Source of the DNA: Liquorilactobacillus uvarum DSM 19971
GTDB lineage: Bacteria > Bacillota > Bacilli > Lactobacillales > Lactobacillaceae
NCBI RefSeq assembly: GCF_001434935.1
Contig: NZ_AZEG01000010.1
Coordinates: 19,836 to 83,835, forward strand
DNA length: 64,000 nt
Direction: 5' to 3'
Shown: piece by piece, positions 1 through 8,841 of the stretch
How positions within the stretch are numbered: position 1 is the first letter of the stretch
How the letters are laid out: the number at the start of each line of letters is the position of its first letter
The notes under the pieces: generated by a model
What the model was told of the DNA's origin: nothing
The model's database searches: none
What the model saw: only the letters and a program-made list of their open reading frames with translations
Position numbers and translations under genes: made by a program

Positions 1-161
1 GAATTTAACGGAAGAATTCAAAATTATTGAATAGATTTTGTTCATAATTTGAGAAATCTGGGATTTTTAAGAATTAATGGTGTATTGCAAATAGAGTTTG
101 ACCATGAGTAATACAATACCTGCTGGGTGAAAGAGATTAACTTTTGGAATACTGTAATGCT

Positions 162-196
162 AGGACTTGGGGATTTTTATACCCCAAGTCCTTTTT
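162..196 (+). terminator. Hairpin terminator or attenuator before the UvrA-like gene
   Basis: An 11-bp perfect stem (162-172 pairs with 182-192), a 9-nt loop and a run of five T form a textbook intrinsic terminator. It may end an upstream gene whose last codons may lie at the window edge. It lies about 130 nt before the start codon at 329, so it could instead be an attenuator in the leader of that gene. I see no convincing promoter between 197 and 328. Confidence 0.8.
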
Positions 197-328
197 ACAG
201 GAATTAAACTATTTAAAAGAAGAGCTTTTTGCTCCAAAGAACATACTGCAAGTTGGTATTTGAATTACCTGAGAGTTAGTGTCAAAATTATTATGCAAGG
301 GTACAATTCGTTATTTGGAGGGGTAAAT

Positions 329-2632
329 GTGAAAAACGACAATATTTTCGAACATGGTTTTATTGAAGTTGAAGATGCTTGGCAAAATAATCTGCAGCAT
401 ATCAACTTGAAAATACCAAAACAAAAAATCACAGTTTTTGTTGGATTATCTGGTTCCGGAAAATCATCGCTCGTTTTTGATACGGTGGCTGCAATGTCCC
501 GACGTGAACTAAATGAGACCTTTCCAAGCTTCACACAGCAATATCTTCCCAAATTTGGTCAGCCTCACGTTGGTCGAATCAGTAATTTACCGGTCGCAAT
601 AGTAATCGAGCAAAAAAGATTAACTGGGAATGCACGCTCGACTTTAGCAACTTATACAGGAATTTATTCATTATTGCGTCTGTTATTTTCACGCATTGGT
701 AAACCATTTGTGGGCTATTCAGATAGTTTCTCTTTTAATTTACCACAGGGAATGTGTCCTCGATGTCAAGGACTAGGATATGTTGATGAACTAGATGAAG
801 ATAAGCTTATCGACTCGACAAAGTCACTGAATGAAGGGGCAATCAAATTTGTCAGCTTCGGGCCAGATACGTGGCGCTGGAAAAGATATGCGAATAGTGG
901 ATTATTTGATAATGATAAACCAATTGCAGAATATACCTCGGCAGAATATGAGCTCTTAATGCACGCTCCTCAGCAAAAGCTGGCAGATCCACCGGAGGGA
1001 TGGTATAAAACAGCCAAGTACGAGGGCTTGGTACCACGCATCAAACGTTCAATTCTTTACAGCAAGGAGGGGGAACACCACAAGGAAGCCCTTGCAGAAA
1101 TTGTTGAGCGTAAGGTCTGTCCAGCATGCCAAGGCTTGCGTTTAAAGAAAAAAACACTAACGAATAAAATCGATGACTATAATATTTCCCAGGTTACGAG
1201 CATGGATCTGGTACATGTGATTTCGTTTTTGGATAAAATCACAGCACCTTTAGCAGTGGATGTAATTCGTGAACTACAAACAAAAATTCAGTCATTGATT
1301 GATATTGGTTTGGGATACCTAACACTTAACCGGAATACGGGAAGCCTATCAGGCGGCGAAGCACAACGAATAAAAATCGCTAAGTATCTGACTAGTTCTT
1401 TGGCTGATATGGTCTATGTCCTTGATGAGCCGAGTGTAGGATTGCACCCGCATGATATTAAACTGATCAAACAGGCATTGATAAGACTGCGTCAAAAGGG
1501 AAATACAATTATAGTTGTCGAGCACAATCCGTCTTTGATCTCTTTTGCAGATTACGTAATCGAAATGGGACCTAAAGCAGGAAAGGCAGGTGGAGAGGTC
1601 ACTTTCAGCGGTACTTATTCTGAATTGCTAAAATCTGAAACTCTAACTGCACGTTGGCTGAAAAAACCGCGGCATTTTGGAAAAGAAAGAGAACCTGTAG
1701 GACAATTGTCCTTGAAACAAGTTACACTGCATAATTTAAAGGGGGTTAACACTGATTTCCCATTGGGAGTAATGACTGTAGTTTCCGGAGTAGCTGGTTC
1801 GGGGAAAAGTTCATTAATTGCAGCTTTGAAAAGTAGTTTAAAAGTGAATTATATCGATCTTGCACAAGCTCCAATGGGAGTAAATATCCGTTCGACACCG
1901 GCGACATACCTGAATATTTTGGACTATATTCGTCGCCTATTCGGGAAAGCCAATCATGTTTCGACCCAACTTTTCAGCTACAACAGCAAGGGTGCTTGTC
2001 CGCGCTGCAAGGGAAAAAGTGTAACTATTACTAATATGGCTTTTATGGATCCAGTTGTACAAGTGTGCGAGTTATGTCAGGGTAAACGTTATAATGATGA
2101 GGCCCTGCAATATCTTTATCATGGGAAAAATATTGCGGAAGTCCTAGCATTGCCAATCAAAGATGCGGCAGATTTTTTTGATGCTATTCCAGTTCTGAAA
2201 GATAAACTAACGAACTTGATGAGAGTTGGATTGGCGTACTTAACACTTGACCAACCGCTGACAACATTGTCAGGCGGGGAACTGCAGCGCCTGAAACTAG
2301 CATTTGAACTTGATAAAAAGGGTCAAATCTATCTCTTAGATGAACCCACAGCAGGTCTGCATTTGCAAGATACCGAGAAATTGATCAGATTGTTTAATGA
2401 ACTGGTTGAACAAGGGAATACAGTTATTATTATCGAACATAATCTGGACGTAGTCATTGCTGCAGATTGGCTGATTGATGTCGGACCAGACGCAGGAATT
2501 TATGGCGGACAGATTACCTTTAGTGGGCGACCACACGATGCACCTAAGGCAAAAGGATCACGAACAGGGGCAGCTCTGAAAGAATTTCTTGGAAAATATA
2601 CAGATGATGGATTAACTTCTGGAAAAGACTAA
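329..2632 (+). CDS. UvrA-like tandem ABC ATPase (short UvrA paralog)
   Basis: The 767-residue protein has two ABC ATPase halves of the UvrA type. Walker A motifs GLSGSGKSS (about residues 39-47) and AGSGKSS (about 487) are each followed by an LSGGE signature (about 339 and 646) and a DEP Walker B. Cysteine pairs of UvrA-type zinc modules (CPRCQG, CPACQG, CPRCKG, CELCQG) are present. It is roughly 170 residues shorter than true UvrA, as in the UvrA paralogs of Firmicutes that are linked to drug resistance rather than core excision repair; the role here is inferred. GTG at 329 is chosen because GGAGGGG lies just upstream. The longer frame starts inside the terminator at 162-196. It stands alone, without uvrB. 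Confidence 0.88.
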   Translation: MKNDNIFEHGFIEVEDAWQNNLQHINLKIPKQKITVFVGLSGSGKSSLVFDTVAAMSRRELNETFPSFTQQYLPKFGQPHVGRISNLPVAIVIEQKRLTGNARSTLATYTGIYSLLRLLFSRIGKPFVGYSDSFSFNLPQGMCPRCQGLGYVDELDEDKLIDSTKSLNEGAIKFVSFGPDTWRWKRYANSGLFDNDKPIAEYTSAEYELLMHAPQQKLADPPEGWYKTAKYEGLVPRIKRSILYSKEGEHHKEALAEIVERKVCPACQGLRLKKKTLTNKIDDYNISQVTSMDLVHVISFLDKITAPLAVDVIRELQTKIQSLIDIGLGYLTLNRNTGSLSGGEAQRIKIAKYLTSSLADMVYVLDEPSVGLHPHDIKLIKQALIRLRQKGNTIIVVEHNPSLISFADYVIEMGPKAGKAGGEVTFSGTYSELLKSETLTARWLKKPRHFGKEREPVGQLSLKQVTLHNLKGVNTDFPLGVMTVVSGVAGSGKSSLIAALKSSLKVNYIDLAQAPMGVNIRSTPATYLNILDYIRRLFGKANHVSTQLFSYNSKGACPRCKGKSVTITNMAFMDPVVQVCELCQGKRYNDEALQYLYHGKNIAEVLALPIKDAADFFDAIPVLKDKLTNLMRVGLAYLTLDQPLTTLSGGELQRLKLAFELDKKGQIYLLDEPTAGLHLQDTEKLIRLFNELVEQGNTVIIIEHNLDVVIAADWLIDVGPDAGIYGGQITFSGRPHDAPKAKGSRTGAALKEFLGKYTDDGLTSGKD

Positions 2633-2748
2633 ACAAGCAAAGGTTTTTTTTGAAAAATAATTATGGACTTGGATAGAGTTTGTTTGCTAAGCAATTTTTA
2701 TTTGAAAGCTTGACGATTAGGACATGTTTATATGGAATCAACAAAGAG

Positions 2749-2788
2749 GCTGGCTCAAAATTAAATTTTTGAGCCAGCTCTATTTTTT
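2749..2788 (+). terminator. Terminator after the UvrA-like gene
   Basis: The 12-bp stem 2749-2760 with 2767-2778 (GCTGGCTCAAAA and its complement) is followed by a T-rich tail. It separates the UvrA-like gene from the chemoreceptor unit. Confidence 0.8.
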
Positions 2789-2866
2789 TATAATTAAAAA
2801 TATGTTGCATGACATCGTGGAAAAATTTTATCAATAAATATTCTTGTTTTTCTAAAAACAAATACT

Positions 2867-2892
2867 TAAGTTTTAATTATTTAAACCGATAA
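2867..2892 (+). promoter_or_regulatory. Sigma-D (FliA) type promoter for the chemoreceptor gene
   Basis: TAAG-N14-ACCGATAA resembles the flagellar sigma consensus TAAA-N15-GCCGATAT. Transcription would start near 2900, giving a leader of about 130 nt. The downstream chemoreceptor is a late motility gene, as expected for this sigma factor. Confidence 0.6.
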
Positions 2893-2903
2893 TTTTTATA
2901 TAG

Positions 2904-3039
2904 ACAAAAGGGTCTGATTATTTTAGAGTAGCTCTTTGAACCAGCAACTGGTTTTCAGTACAGAGCTAGTTCAAAACTATTATGAAAGATAGTCCCTTTT
3001 GTGCTTGGACAAATTATAGGGGGCGTTTTAATGAAACGC
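2904..3039 (+). promoter_or_regulatory. Structured leader RNA of the chemoreceptor gene
   Basis: A 9-bp closing helix (2904-2912 ACAAAAGGG with 2994-3002 CCCTTTTGT) encloses a hairpin (2930-2935 with 2962-2967, containing 2939-2944 with 2948-2953) and a second hairpin (2976-2980 with 2989-2993). This resembles a three-way junction. A 6-bp hairpin GCGTTT/AAACGC (3023-3028 with 3034-3039) holds the ATG start codon in its loop. The pairings are read directly. Any regulatory role is inferred, and I recognise no known riboswitch class. Confidence 0.45.
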
Positions 3040-5097
3040 GGTAAAAGCAAAAGTATTAACAAGGTAGTCACATTGATGTTACTATTAATTGCATTTATTC
3101 CAGTTTTGATAATGTCGATCAATCCATACGTGGCTACGAAAAAATTACTGATCAGTCGAAATCAGATTAACAAACAAAGTGCGACCGCAGTAGTTTTAGC
3201 TTCAACAGAAAACATGCGTCAATCTACTGAAACAGATTTAAAAAATTTGGCAAGTTTACCAGCTTTTAAGACCAAATTTAATTTGAAAGATATCCGAAGC
3301 AGTCTTTCAGCTGCGAAAAAGGGTAATTCGAACCTCCGTATGGTTGAGTTCGGCACGTCAGACGGTCGGACTGTTATTTTCCAAAAAGTACCTGCGGGAT
3401 TTGATCCACGAACAAGGCCTTGGTACACAGGGGCTGTTAAGGATAATGGAACAGTTCATTGGACAGAGCCATATCGTGATATAACAACAGGCGATTATGT
3501 AACAACAGCCTCAATAATGGTGCACAATGGTCAAGGGCAGAGCGCAGTTTTAGGCCTCGATGTGTCATTTAAAGCAGTCCAAGAAACTGCAGCAGCATTG
3601 AAGATCGGTCGAACAGGAAGTGTAACCTTACTCTCAAAAAGCGGTCGTGTAATTGCAACAGGTGATCCATCGCATTCAGATGGGTACAAATCGGGTGAGG
3701 ATATCAGCAAGACTGAATTATTTAAAAAAATGTCAAAAGCCAAGAAAACAAGTGGTGAACTCAATCTGTCTAACTCAAATAGTGTCAGTCAGGTTTCATA
3801 TAATAGGCTTTACCCAGGCAGTACAATCTGGGCATATTCAAAGGTCCAAAAAAATGATTTGAGCAAGGAATTAAATACATTACTGAAAACAACAGCAATT
3901 GCTGCACTCATTATGCTGCTCTTAGTTGTAATTGTGACATTATTTACAACTAAGCTGATCCGAGAAACAGTTGCAGTCTTTACGTCTTACTTCAAACGGG
4001 GTAGCGAAGGCAAGCTTGTTCCGATTAAAGCTTCCGAAGATGGCAACAGAAAACGATTCAGTATGACAACTATCGCACGTAGGGTTGTTGAACCAGACGA
4101 AAATGGGAATGAAATCAATCAGATTTCATTTCAATATAATAGAATGGTCCGCTCAATAGGTAATTTGATTAAGGAAGTTCAGAACCAAAGTGATAAAGTG
4201 GCTGAAAAAGCAGATTCACTGCTGGAATTGTCGAAACAGACTAACACAGCTACAGAAGAAGTTGCACAGACAATCACAGGGATAGCAGAAGTAACAAGTT
4301 CACAGGCACAAGAGACGCAAAAGAGCGTTAAACAAATGCAAGATCTGACAGGTGTTATGGATGAGGCACGCAAAAATGCTGAACATTTGGCAGACAGGTC
4401 GAATGATGCTAAAAAACTCAATCAGGAAAATATTGAAATTGTAAGTGATATTACTAATGGTTGGGACAATGAATTGGTTAAATTGAGACAATTGATGGAT
4501 AGAATTCAAGATATGGATGACAATATTCAGAACATTACCAAGATAATTAATGTTATCAATGACATTTCTCATCGAACAAATTTGCTGGCGTTGAATGCTT
4601 CCATCGAGGCAGCCACAGCAGGCGAGTCTGGAAAAGGATTCGCAGTTGTAGCAACTGAAATCAGAAAACTATCTGAGCAAAGCAAGACATCAACTAAAGA
4701 AATAGAAGAGATTGTTGATAAGATTCGTGAGCAATCTTCAGAAATGGTTCAGCAAACAACTGAATCAATTGCTGACAGCGATAAATTGACAACCAAGATG
4801 CAGCGTTCAAGTGATTCAACACAGGAAGTCTTTGAAAGCAATCAAGATGTAATCTCAGGGATCGGTCAAATGTTTGCTTCGAGCCAGAAAATCGAAGCAG
4901 TTCAGACTGAAGTTTTGGGGAATTTGGAAAATATTTCTGCTTCAACTGAAGAAAATTCAGCAGGGACAGAGGAAGTTTCAGCAAATTCAGAAGAGGTCCT
5001 GGCAACAATGGATGAGTTTACTAACCATGTAGGTGATTTGAAAGATGTTGCGGATGTATTGAAAAAAAATACAAACAAGTTCGACATTCAGGATTAA
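3031..5097 (+). CDS. Methyl-accepting chemotaxis protein with extracellular Cache-type sensor
   Basis: This is a transmembrane chemoreceptor of 688 residues. A first membrane helix (about 12-33) is followed by a roughly 250-residue extracellular region of dCache character (it contains an FDPRTRPWY motif). A second membrane helix (about 286-308), a linker and a long cytoplasmic coiled coil follow. The hairpin tip [16 protein letters not shown] (about 510-526) is the CheA/CheW contact region. The start is set at ATG 3031 because AGGGGG lies 8 nt upstream; the longer GTG start at 3001 falls in the leader helix. Its own sigma-D type promoter and a downstream terminator make it a one-gene unit. 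The ligand is unknown; small Cache domains often bind amino or organic acids. Confidence 0.93.
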   Translation: MKRGKSKSINKVVTLMLLLIAFIPVLIMSINPYVATKKLLISRNQINKQSATAVVLASTENMRQSTETDLKNLASLPAFKTKFNLKDIRSSLSAAKKGNSNLRMVEFGTSDGRTVIFQKVPAGFDPRTRPWYTGAVKDNGTVHWTEPYRDITTGDYVTTASIMVHNGQGQSAVLGLDVSFKAVQETAAALKIGRTGSVTLLSKSGRVIATGDPSHSDGYKSGEDISKTELFKKMSKAKKTSGELNLSNSNSVSQVSYNRLYPGSTIWAYSKVQKNDLSKELNTLLKTTAIAALIMLLLVVIVTLFTTKLIRETVAVFTSYFKRGSEGKLVPIKASEDGNRKRFSMTTIARRVVEPDENGNEINQISFQYNRMVRSIGNLIKEVQNQSDKVAEKADSLLELSKQTNTATEEVAQTITGIAEVTSSQAQETQKSVKQMQDLTGVMDEARKNAEHLADRSNDAKKLNQENIEIVSDITNGWDNELVKLRQLMDRIQDMDDNIQNITKIINVINDISHRTNLLALNASIEAATAGESGKGFAVVATEIRKLSEQSKTSTKEIEEIVDKIREQSSEMVQQTTESIADSDKLTTKMQRSSDSTQEVFESNQDVISGIGQMFASSQKIEAVQTEVLGNLENISASTEENSAGTEEVSANSEEVLATMDEFTNHVGDLKDVADVLKKNTNKFDIQD

Positions 5098-5165
5098 TTA
5101 GAATTAAGCAGAGAAAATTGCGTTCTAAAACATAGTAATATTGAAAGTTTACACAAATGAAGATG

Positions 5166-5211
5166 GTTCAGTTGGAAATTGATTTTAGTTGATTTCTGAC
5201 TGAACTTTTTT
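5166..5211 (+). terminator. Terminator after the chemoreceptor gene
   Basis: A 14-bp stem (5166-5179 with 5192-5205, two wobble pairs) is followed by six T residues. Confidence 0.75.
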
Positions 5212-5529
5212 GTTCTGATCGATGTATCTTCATGCATTGGTTGAATGAAACATGTGATTTTAGTAACTAAGTTGTTAGTGAGATACAAAGTTTATCGCTG
5301 GCTGTATATTTCGTGGTTTACGTAAAAGGGCATTGAATTAACAGCAAGCCCAAGATTATGTTGGGAGAGCACACCAGGCTCTAGTATTTTCTTTTGATTA
5401 CTGTAAGCGATAGTGGTACTAAAATGTGATTGAGATAACTGTTTCAGTTTCGGAGAAAGAAAATGAGGCTGGAAATCAAAGGAAGAGGTGAGCAAGAGAA
5501 ATCATTAGTTAATTTCTGTGAATGCAAAA
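5212..5529. other. Intergenic stretch without a recognisable gene
   Basis: Between the two terminators of the convergent chemoreceptor and motB units I see no frame with a ribosome site, no repeat and no RNA gene. It may be decayed sequence. Confidence 0.5.
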
Positions 5530-5570
5530 AGTTCTGGAACTAGGGGATACCTTAGGTCCAGAACTTTTTT
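5530..5570. terminator. Bidirectional terminator after motB
   Basis: The stem AGTTCTGGA (5530-5538 with 5557-5565) has T runs on both strands. It lies just beyond the motB stop codon on the minus strand and faces the chemoreceptor unit on the plus strand. Confidence 0.7.
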
Positions 5571-5587
5571 ATAGCCCAGATAAAATG

Positions 5588-6346
5588 TTAATTGTTTATA
5601 CGCTGAATAATAACTTCAACTCTGCGATTTTGAGCGCGACCATCAGAAGTGTCATTTGAGGCTTTAGGCTTATTTTCACCATAAGCCTGAATTGAAACAT
5701 TGTTTTCGGAAAAAACCTTTTTGGAAACAAAAAAGTTCATCACTGAAATAGCGCGCTCGGCACTCAGGTTCCAGTTTGAAGCAAAACGACCGTTTTTCCT
5801 GATAGGGACATTGTCGGTGTAACCGGCGATGATAACTGGATTATTGCTCAAAACCTGTAAATGAGGTGAAAGGCCTTCTAAGTTTTGCTGTACCTCAGGA
5901 GTCAGATCAGCGCTGCCTGAGGCAAATAAAGCATTACTGTTCATGGTAATGTGAATTCCATCACTTTGAAGTGTAACCGTGACATCGCTTTGAAGATTTG
6001 CTTGGGTGAAGTCTGTCTGAAGCTGTTGTTTAACGGCTTCTAATTGTTTGGTTTCTAGTTGCCGTTGTGTTTTAGCTTCTTGTGCAAGGGCGTGTGCTTC
6101 GCTGCTGGAAGTTTTTCCTTGCTCCTGTTTTACGACTGCTTTGGTGCCAATGATTGAATCTGATCCAGTTCCGGAACGGGTTGAAAGAATAGAATTGAAT
6201 TCAGTTTTGATTTGTTGAAACTTCTTGTCATCAACCTTAGCCATTGCAAACAAAACGATGAACAAAGCAAGCAGAAGTGTCAGCATATCCGAGTATGGAA
6301 GAAGCCAACCTTCATCAACTTCCTCTTCTTTTTTTTTCTTTTTCAC
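5588..6346 (-). CDS. motB: Flagellar stator protein MotB
   Basis: MotB is the peptidoglycan-anchored half of the proton-driven stator. After a lysine-rich start, a single membrane helix carries the proton-binding aspartate in the context PYSDMLTLLLALFIVLFA. A coiled linker follows. The C-terminal OmpA-like domain holds the peptidoglycan-binding segments GYTDNVPI and SNWNLSAERA. Its 252 residues are near the usual length. The start is GTG, with AAAGGTG just upstream overlapping the motA stop, so it is translationally linked to motA. The retained aspartate argues for proton coupling. Confidence 0.96.
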   Translation of the reverse strand: MKKKKKEEEVDEGWLLPYSDMLTLLLALFIVLFAMAKVDDKKFQQIKTEFNSILSTRSGTGSDSIIGTKAVVKQEQGKTSSSEAHALAQEAKTQRQLETKQLEAVKQQLQTDFTQANLQSDVTVTLQSDGIHITMNSNALFASGSADLTPEVQQNLEGLSPHLQVLSNNPVIIAGYTDNVPIRKNGRFASNWNLSAERAISVMNFFVSKKVFSENNVSIQAYGENKPKASNDTSDGRAQNRRVEVIIQRINN

Positions 6347-6363
6347 AGGGGTTCAACACCTTT

Positions 6364-7149
6364 TTATTCGTCTTCTTTGTCTTCTTCACTGTCATCGCTG
6401 CGATCACTTGGGTCAAGCATGCTGGAGAGCTTCTTCTCAATACTTTTAGATGATTGTCCTGCTTGAATTGCCATAACTCCTTCGAGCATGATTGTTAAAG
6501 CCTGCATTTCCTGCTCAGATTTAACTGTCAGGCGTGAACTGAAAGGAATTAAAATGACATATCCAAAAAAGATCCCAAATAGAGTTGCCACGAAAGCCGA
6601 TGAAATCGAATGACCTAATGCGTCAACATTGTTTAAATTTCCAAGTGCCCCAATCAAACCGATCACGGCTCCCAAAACGCCCAAAGTGGGAGATGTGCTG
6701 CCAGCTGTTTTAAAAATTCCCGCACCCACATGATGTCTTTCTTCTATACCTTCGATCTCGTTTTCCATGATTTCGCGTATTTGTTCAGGTTCTATCCCGT
6801 CTACGACCATTTCAAGCCCATTTTTTAAAAATGGATTTTTCAATTTCTGGACTGGATCCTCTAATGCTAAAAGGCCATTGCGACGGGCTAAGTTCGACAT
6901 CGTTACGATTTCTTGAATGATTCCAGCATAGTCATAATGTTGATTCTTTACTAGCACACCAAGTATTTTGGGGATTCTTTTCAATTCTTTACTGGGATAA
7001 GAGTTTACGATTGCGGCGATTATCCCAACGAAAATTATGATTACTGCTTCAGGATTGATCAAGACCGCAATGCTTGCACCCTTAGCAACCATTCCAACAA
7101 CAATAGCTCCGACCCCTAAAAATATTCCGATGAATAAGAACAAGTCCAT
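6364..7149 (-). CDS. motA: Flagellar stator protein MotA
   Basis: MotA is the membrane component that converts ion flow into torque on FliG. The 261-residue protein has four predicted membrane helices, two near the N terminus and two around residues 150-210. A large cytoplasmic loop lies between helices 2 and 3. The third helix has the conserved proline context STSPTLGVLGAVIGLIGAL. The start has AGGAGG 8 nt upstream. A sigma-D type promoter lies about 50 nt upstream on the minus strand, and the gene diverges from the flgB operon. Confidence 0.96.
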   Translation of the reverse strand: MDLFLFIGIFLGVGAIVVGMVAKGASIAVLINPEAVIIIFVGIIAAIVNSYPSKELKRIPKILGVLVKNQHYDYAGIIQEIVTMSNLARRNGLLALEDPVQKLKNPFLKNGLEMVVDGIEPEQIREIMENEIEGIEERHHVGAGIFKTAGSTSPTLGVLGAVIGLIGALGNLNNVDALGHSISSAFVATLFGIFFGYVILIPFSSRLTVKSEQEMQALTIMLEGVMAIQAGQSSKSIEKKLSSMLDPSDRSDDSEEDKEDE

Positions 7150-7196
7150 TACTAATTCCTCCTAAAACTAAATGACGATACTTGCGTATAAATACT

Positions 7197-7223
7197 ATAT
7201 CGGTCGGAAAAACCAAAAACTTA
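7197..7223 (-). promoter_or_regulatory. Sigma-D type promoter for motA-motB
   Basis: On the minus strand TAAG-N15-ACCGATAT (7223 down to 7197) closely matches the flagellar sigma consensus in both boxes and spacing. It gives a leader of about 40 nt. Confidence 0.72.
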
Positions 7224-7326
7224 ATATGAGAAATTGTAAAAATAATATTCACCTGTTTTTTTGAAAAGGGTAATAAAGGGGGAATAAATAAAGAATATAT
7301 GTCGCGTGTGATGTGTTTATAGGAAC

Positions 7327-7350
7327 AAAAGAGTTATATTATACTCTTTT
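7327..7350. repeat. Inverted repeat in the motA-flgB divergent region
   Basis: AAAAGAGT at 7327-7334 is the exact complement of ACTCTTTT at 7343-7350, with an 8-nt AT spacer. It lacks the position and T tail of a terminator for any gene here. It sits between the two divergent promoters and could be an operator for an unidentified regulator. Confidence 0.45.
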
Positions 7351-7399
7351 AAGTTCAAAGTAATAATTAATATTAGAAATAAGAATAAGATATTCTCAC

Positions 7400-7428
7400 T
7401 ATAATACGTTTATTTGAATTGTATTATA
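7400..7428. repeat. Second inverted repeat in the motA-flgB divergent region
   Basis: TATAATAC at 7400-7407 is the exact complement of GTATTATA at 7421-7428, with a 13-nt spacer. It lies about 75 nt upstream of the flgB -35 box. The left arm contains a TATAAT hexamer without a good -35. The rest of 7224-7503 is AT-rich and holds no gene that I can see. Confidence 0.4.
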
Positions 7429-7503
7429 ACTAAATACTTTATTGAAGCTTTGCTTTTTAAAGTTTATGTGTATTAAAAACCCAGTATAAAAGCATTTTTG
7501 GTG

Positions 7504-7532
7504 TTGAAATAATTTTTTCTTTCAAGTATACT
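7504..7532 (+). promoter_or_regulatory. Vegetative promoter for the flgB operon
   Basis: TTGAAA-N17-TATACT is one to two bases from the sigma-A consensus with ideal spacing. It lies about 110 nt upstream of the flgB start. The basal-body and export operon, which contains fliA itself, is therefore read by housekeeping polymerase, consistent with its being early in the hierarchy. Confidence 0.7.
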
Positions 7533-7641
7533 TTTTTAAGAATCTTTTAAAAAGGTTATATTTAATGTAAAATATTATCTTCTTTTTAACAAATTGAATA
7601 AAAAAGCCAAAAAAAATAACCACTTATTTAGGAGGGATCCG

Positions 7642-8016
7642 ATGGGAACATATGATTTGCTAAAACAAGCTATGAATGTCTCAGCAACACGTTCACAGCT
7701 TATCTCGAGCAATATTGCGAATGTAAATACAGCCAACTATAAAACTAAAAGTGTTGATTTTGAAAATCAGTTGAACAAAGCAATAGGATCAAACGGTTTT
7801 AGTTTAGCGACAACTAATAAAAGGCATCTTCAAGCATCTGATCTTGTGACGCCAACTATTAAAACTAATTCAGATACGAGTGTTAAGGAAAATGGTAATA
7901 ATGTCGATCTTGATGTTGAGATGATGAATCAAGCCACTAATGGTTTGTACTATAGTGCATTGGTTTCGCAATTAAACGGACGTTATCAGATGATGAATTA
8001 TGTCTTGAATCATTAG
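7642..8016 (+). CDS. flgB: Flagellar proximal rod protein FlgB
   Basis: FlgB is a rod subunit exported through the flagellar type III apparatus. The N-terminal rod motif SSNIANVNTANYKTK and a C-terminal amphipathic helix (NGRYQMMNYVL) identify the family. Start ATG 7642 has GGAGGG at ideal distance, giving 124 residues; a 16-codon longer frame lacks a ribosome site. It is the first gene of the large operon and lies 17 nt before flgC. Confidence 0.95.
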   Translation: MGTYDLLKQAMNVSATRSQLISSNIANVNTANYKTKSVDFENQLNKAIGSNGFSLATTNKRHLQASDLVTPTIKTNSDTSVKENGNNVDLDVEMMNQATNGLYYSALVSQLNGRYQMMNYVLNH

Positions 8017-8033
8017 AGAGAAGGTAAGTGTTG

Positions 8034-8477
8034 ATGAGCATTTTTAACGGTTTAGCGATAAATACGAGTGGTTTAGCTCTGGAACGATTGAAATTAGATA
8101 CAATTTCTACAAATATTGCAAATGTAAATACCACTAGAACAGCTGAAGGCGGACCTTACAAGCGAAAATCAGTTGAGTTCTCCGAAAATTTAAAAAATGC
8201 GCAGGAGACGGATTCTACCGGTACACAGCTCAAAGGGACTCCGCAGAGCTATGGGGTCAAAGTTACTGGAATTCAGACAGACAACACTGAAAAGACCAGT
8301 TATGATCCTTCCAATCCAGATGCAGATCAAAATGGTTATGTCCAAACATCGAATGTAAATATGGCTGATGAAATGGTCGATATGATCCAAGCTATGCGAA
8401 CATATGAAGCTAATACTTCAGCTGCCGAGATGAATAAGACGATGCTGAAAAAGGCTCTAGAGATATCGAAGGATTAA
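8034..8477 (+). CDS. flgC: Flagellar proximal rod protein FlgC
   Basis: This 147-residue rod subunit has the N-terminal SGLALERLKLDTISTNIANVN-type rod signature and the C-terminal helix region DEMVDMIQAMRTYEAN typical of FlgC. ATG 8034 is preferred because AGAAGG is 9 nt upstream. GTG 8028 and TTG 8031 in the same frame lie too close to that site. Confidence 0.95.
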   Translation: MSIFNGLAINTSGLALERLKLDTISTNIANVNTTRTAEGGPYKRKSVEFSENLKNAQETDSTGTQLKGTPQSYGVKVTGIQTDNTEKTSYDPSNPDADQNGYVQTSNVNMADEMVDMIQAMRTYEANTSAAEMNKTMLKKALEISKD

Positions 8478-8494
8478 GGAAATGAGGATGGAAA

Positions 8495-8818
8495 ATGAAC
8501 GGATTGACTAGTGTTTCAGGTTTACAGAATTATCAAAAGGCTTTAGAAAATGTGACGGATCTGAACAAATCCTCTGTCTTAGGAACACAGAACAGCGGCA
8601 AACAGTTTGGTGATTATTTAACAGATGCGGTTTCAAGCCTAAACAGTAATATGAAGACCATGGATGAAGGAACGACAGACATGATAAAGGGGGACCAAAG
8701 TGATTTAGGGAGTATTATGACCAAAATGACCGAAACCCAGCTATCATTGCAGACAGCAGTCCAAGTACGAAATAAGTGTCTTGATGCATATAATGATCTC
8801 AAAAATATGCAATTCTAA
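8495..8818 (+). CDS. fliE: Flagellar hook-basal body protein FliE
   Basis: FliE links the MS ring to the rod. The 107-residue protein has the conserved C-terminal half (MTETQLSLQTAVQVRNKCLDAY), the FliE-type coiled region that joins the rod helices. It lies between flgC and fliF, in the order seen across Firmicutes. Confidence 0.95.
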   Translation: MNGLTSVSGLQNYQKALENVTDLNKSSVLGTQNSGKQFGDYLTDAVSSLNSNMKTMDEGTTDMIKGDQSDLGSIMTKMTETQLSLQTAVQVRNKCLDAYNDLKNMQF

Positions 8819-8841
8819 GGCCTATTGGGGGAAATAACTAA

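Noticed and set aside
2..34. A 10-codon end of a frame (NLTEEFKIIE then TAG) at the left edge
   Set aside because: It could be the 3' end of an upstream gene served by the terminator at 162-196, but ten codons cannot support a call.
2904..3002. Known riboswitch (c-di-GMP class I) before the chemoreceptor
   Set aside because: The three-way layout invites the comparison, but the conserved core bases and tetraloop receptor of that class are not present.
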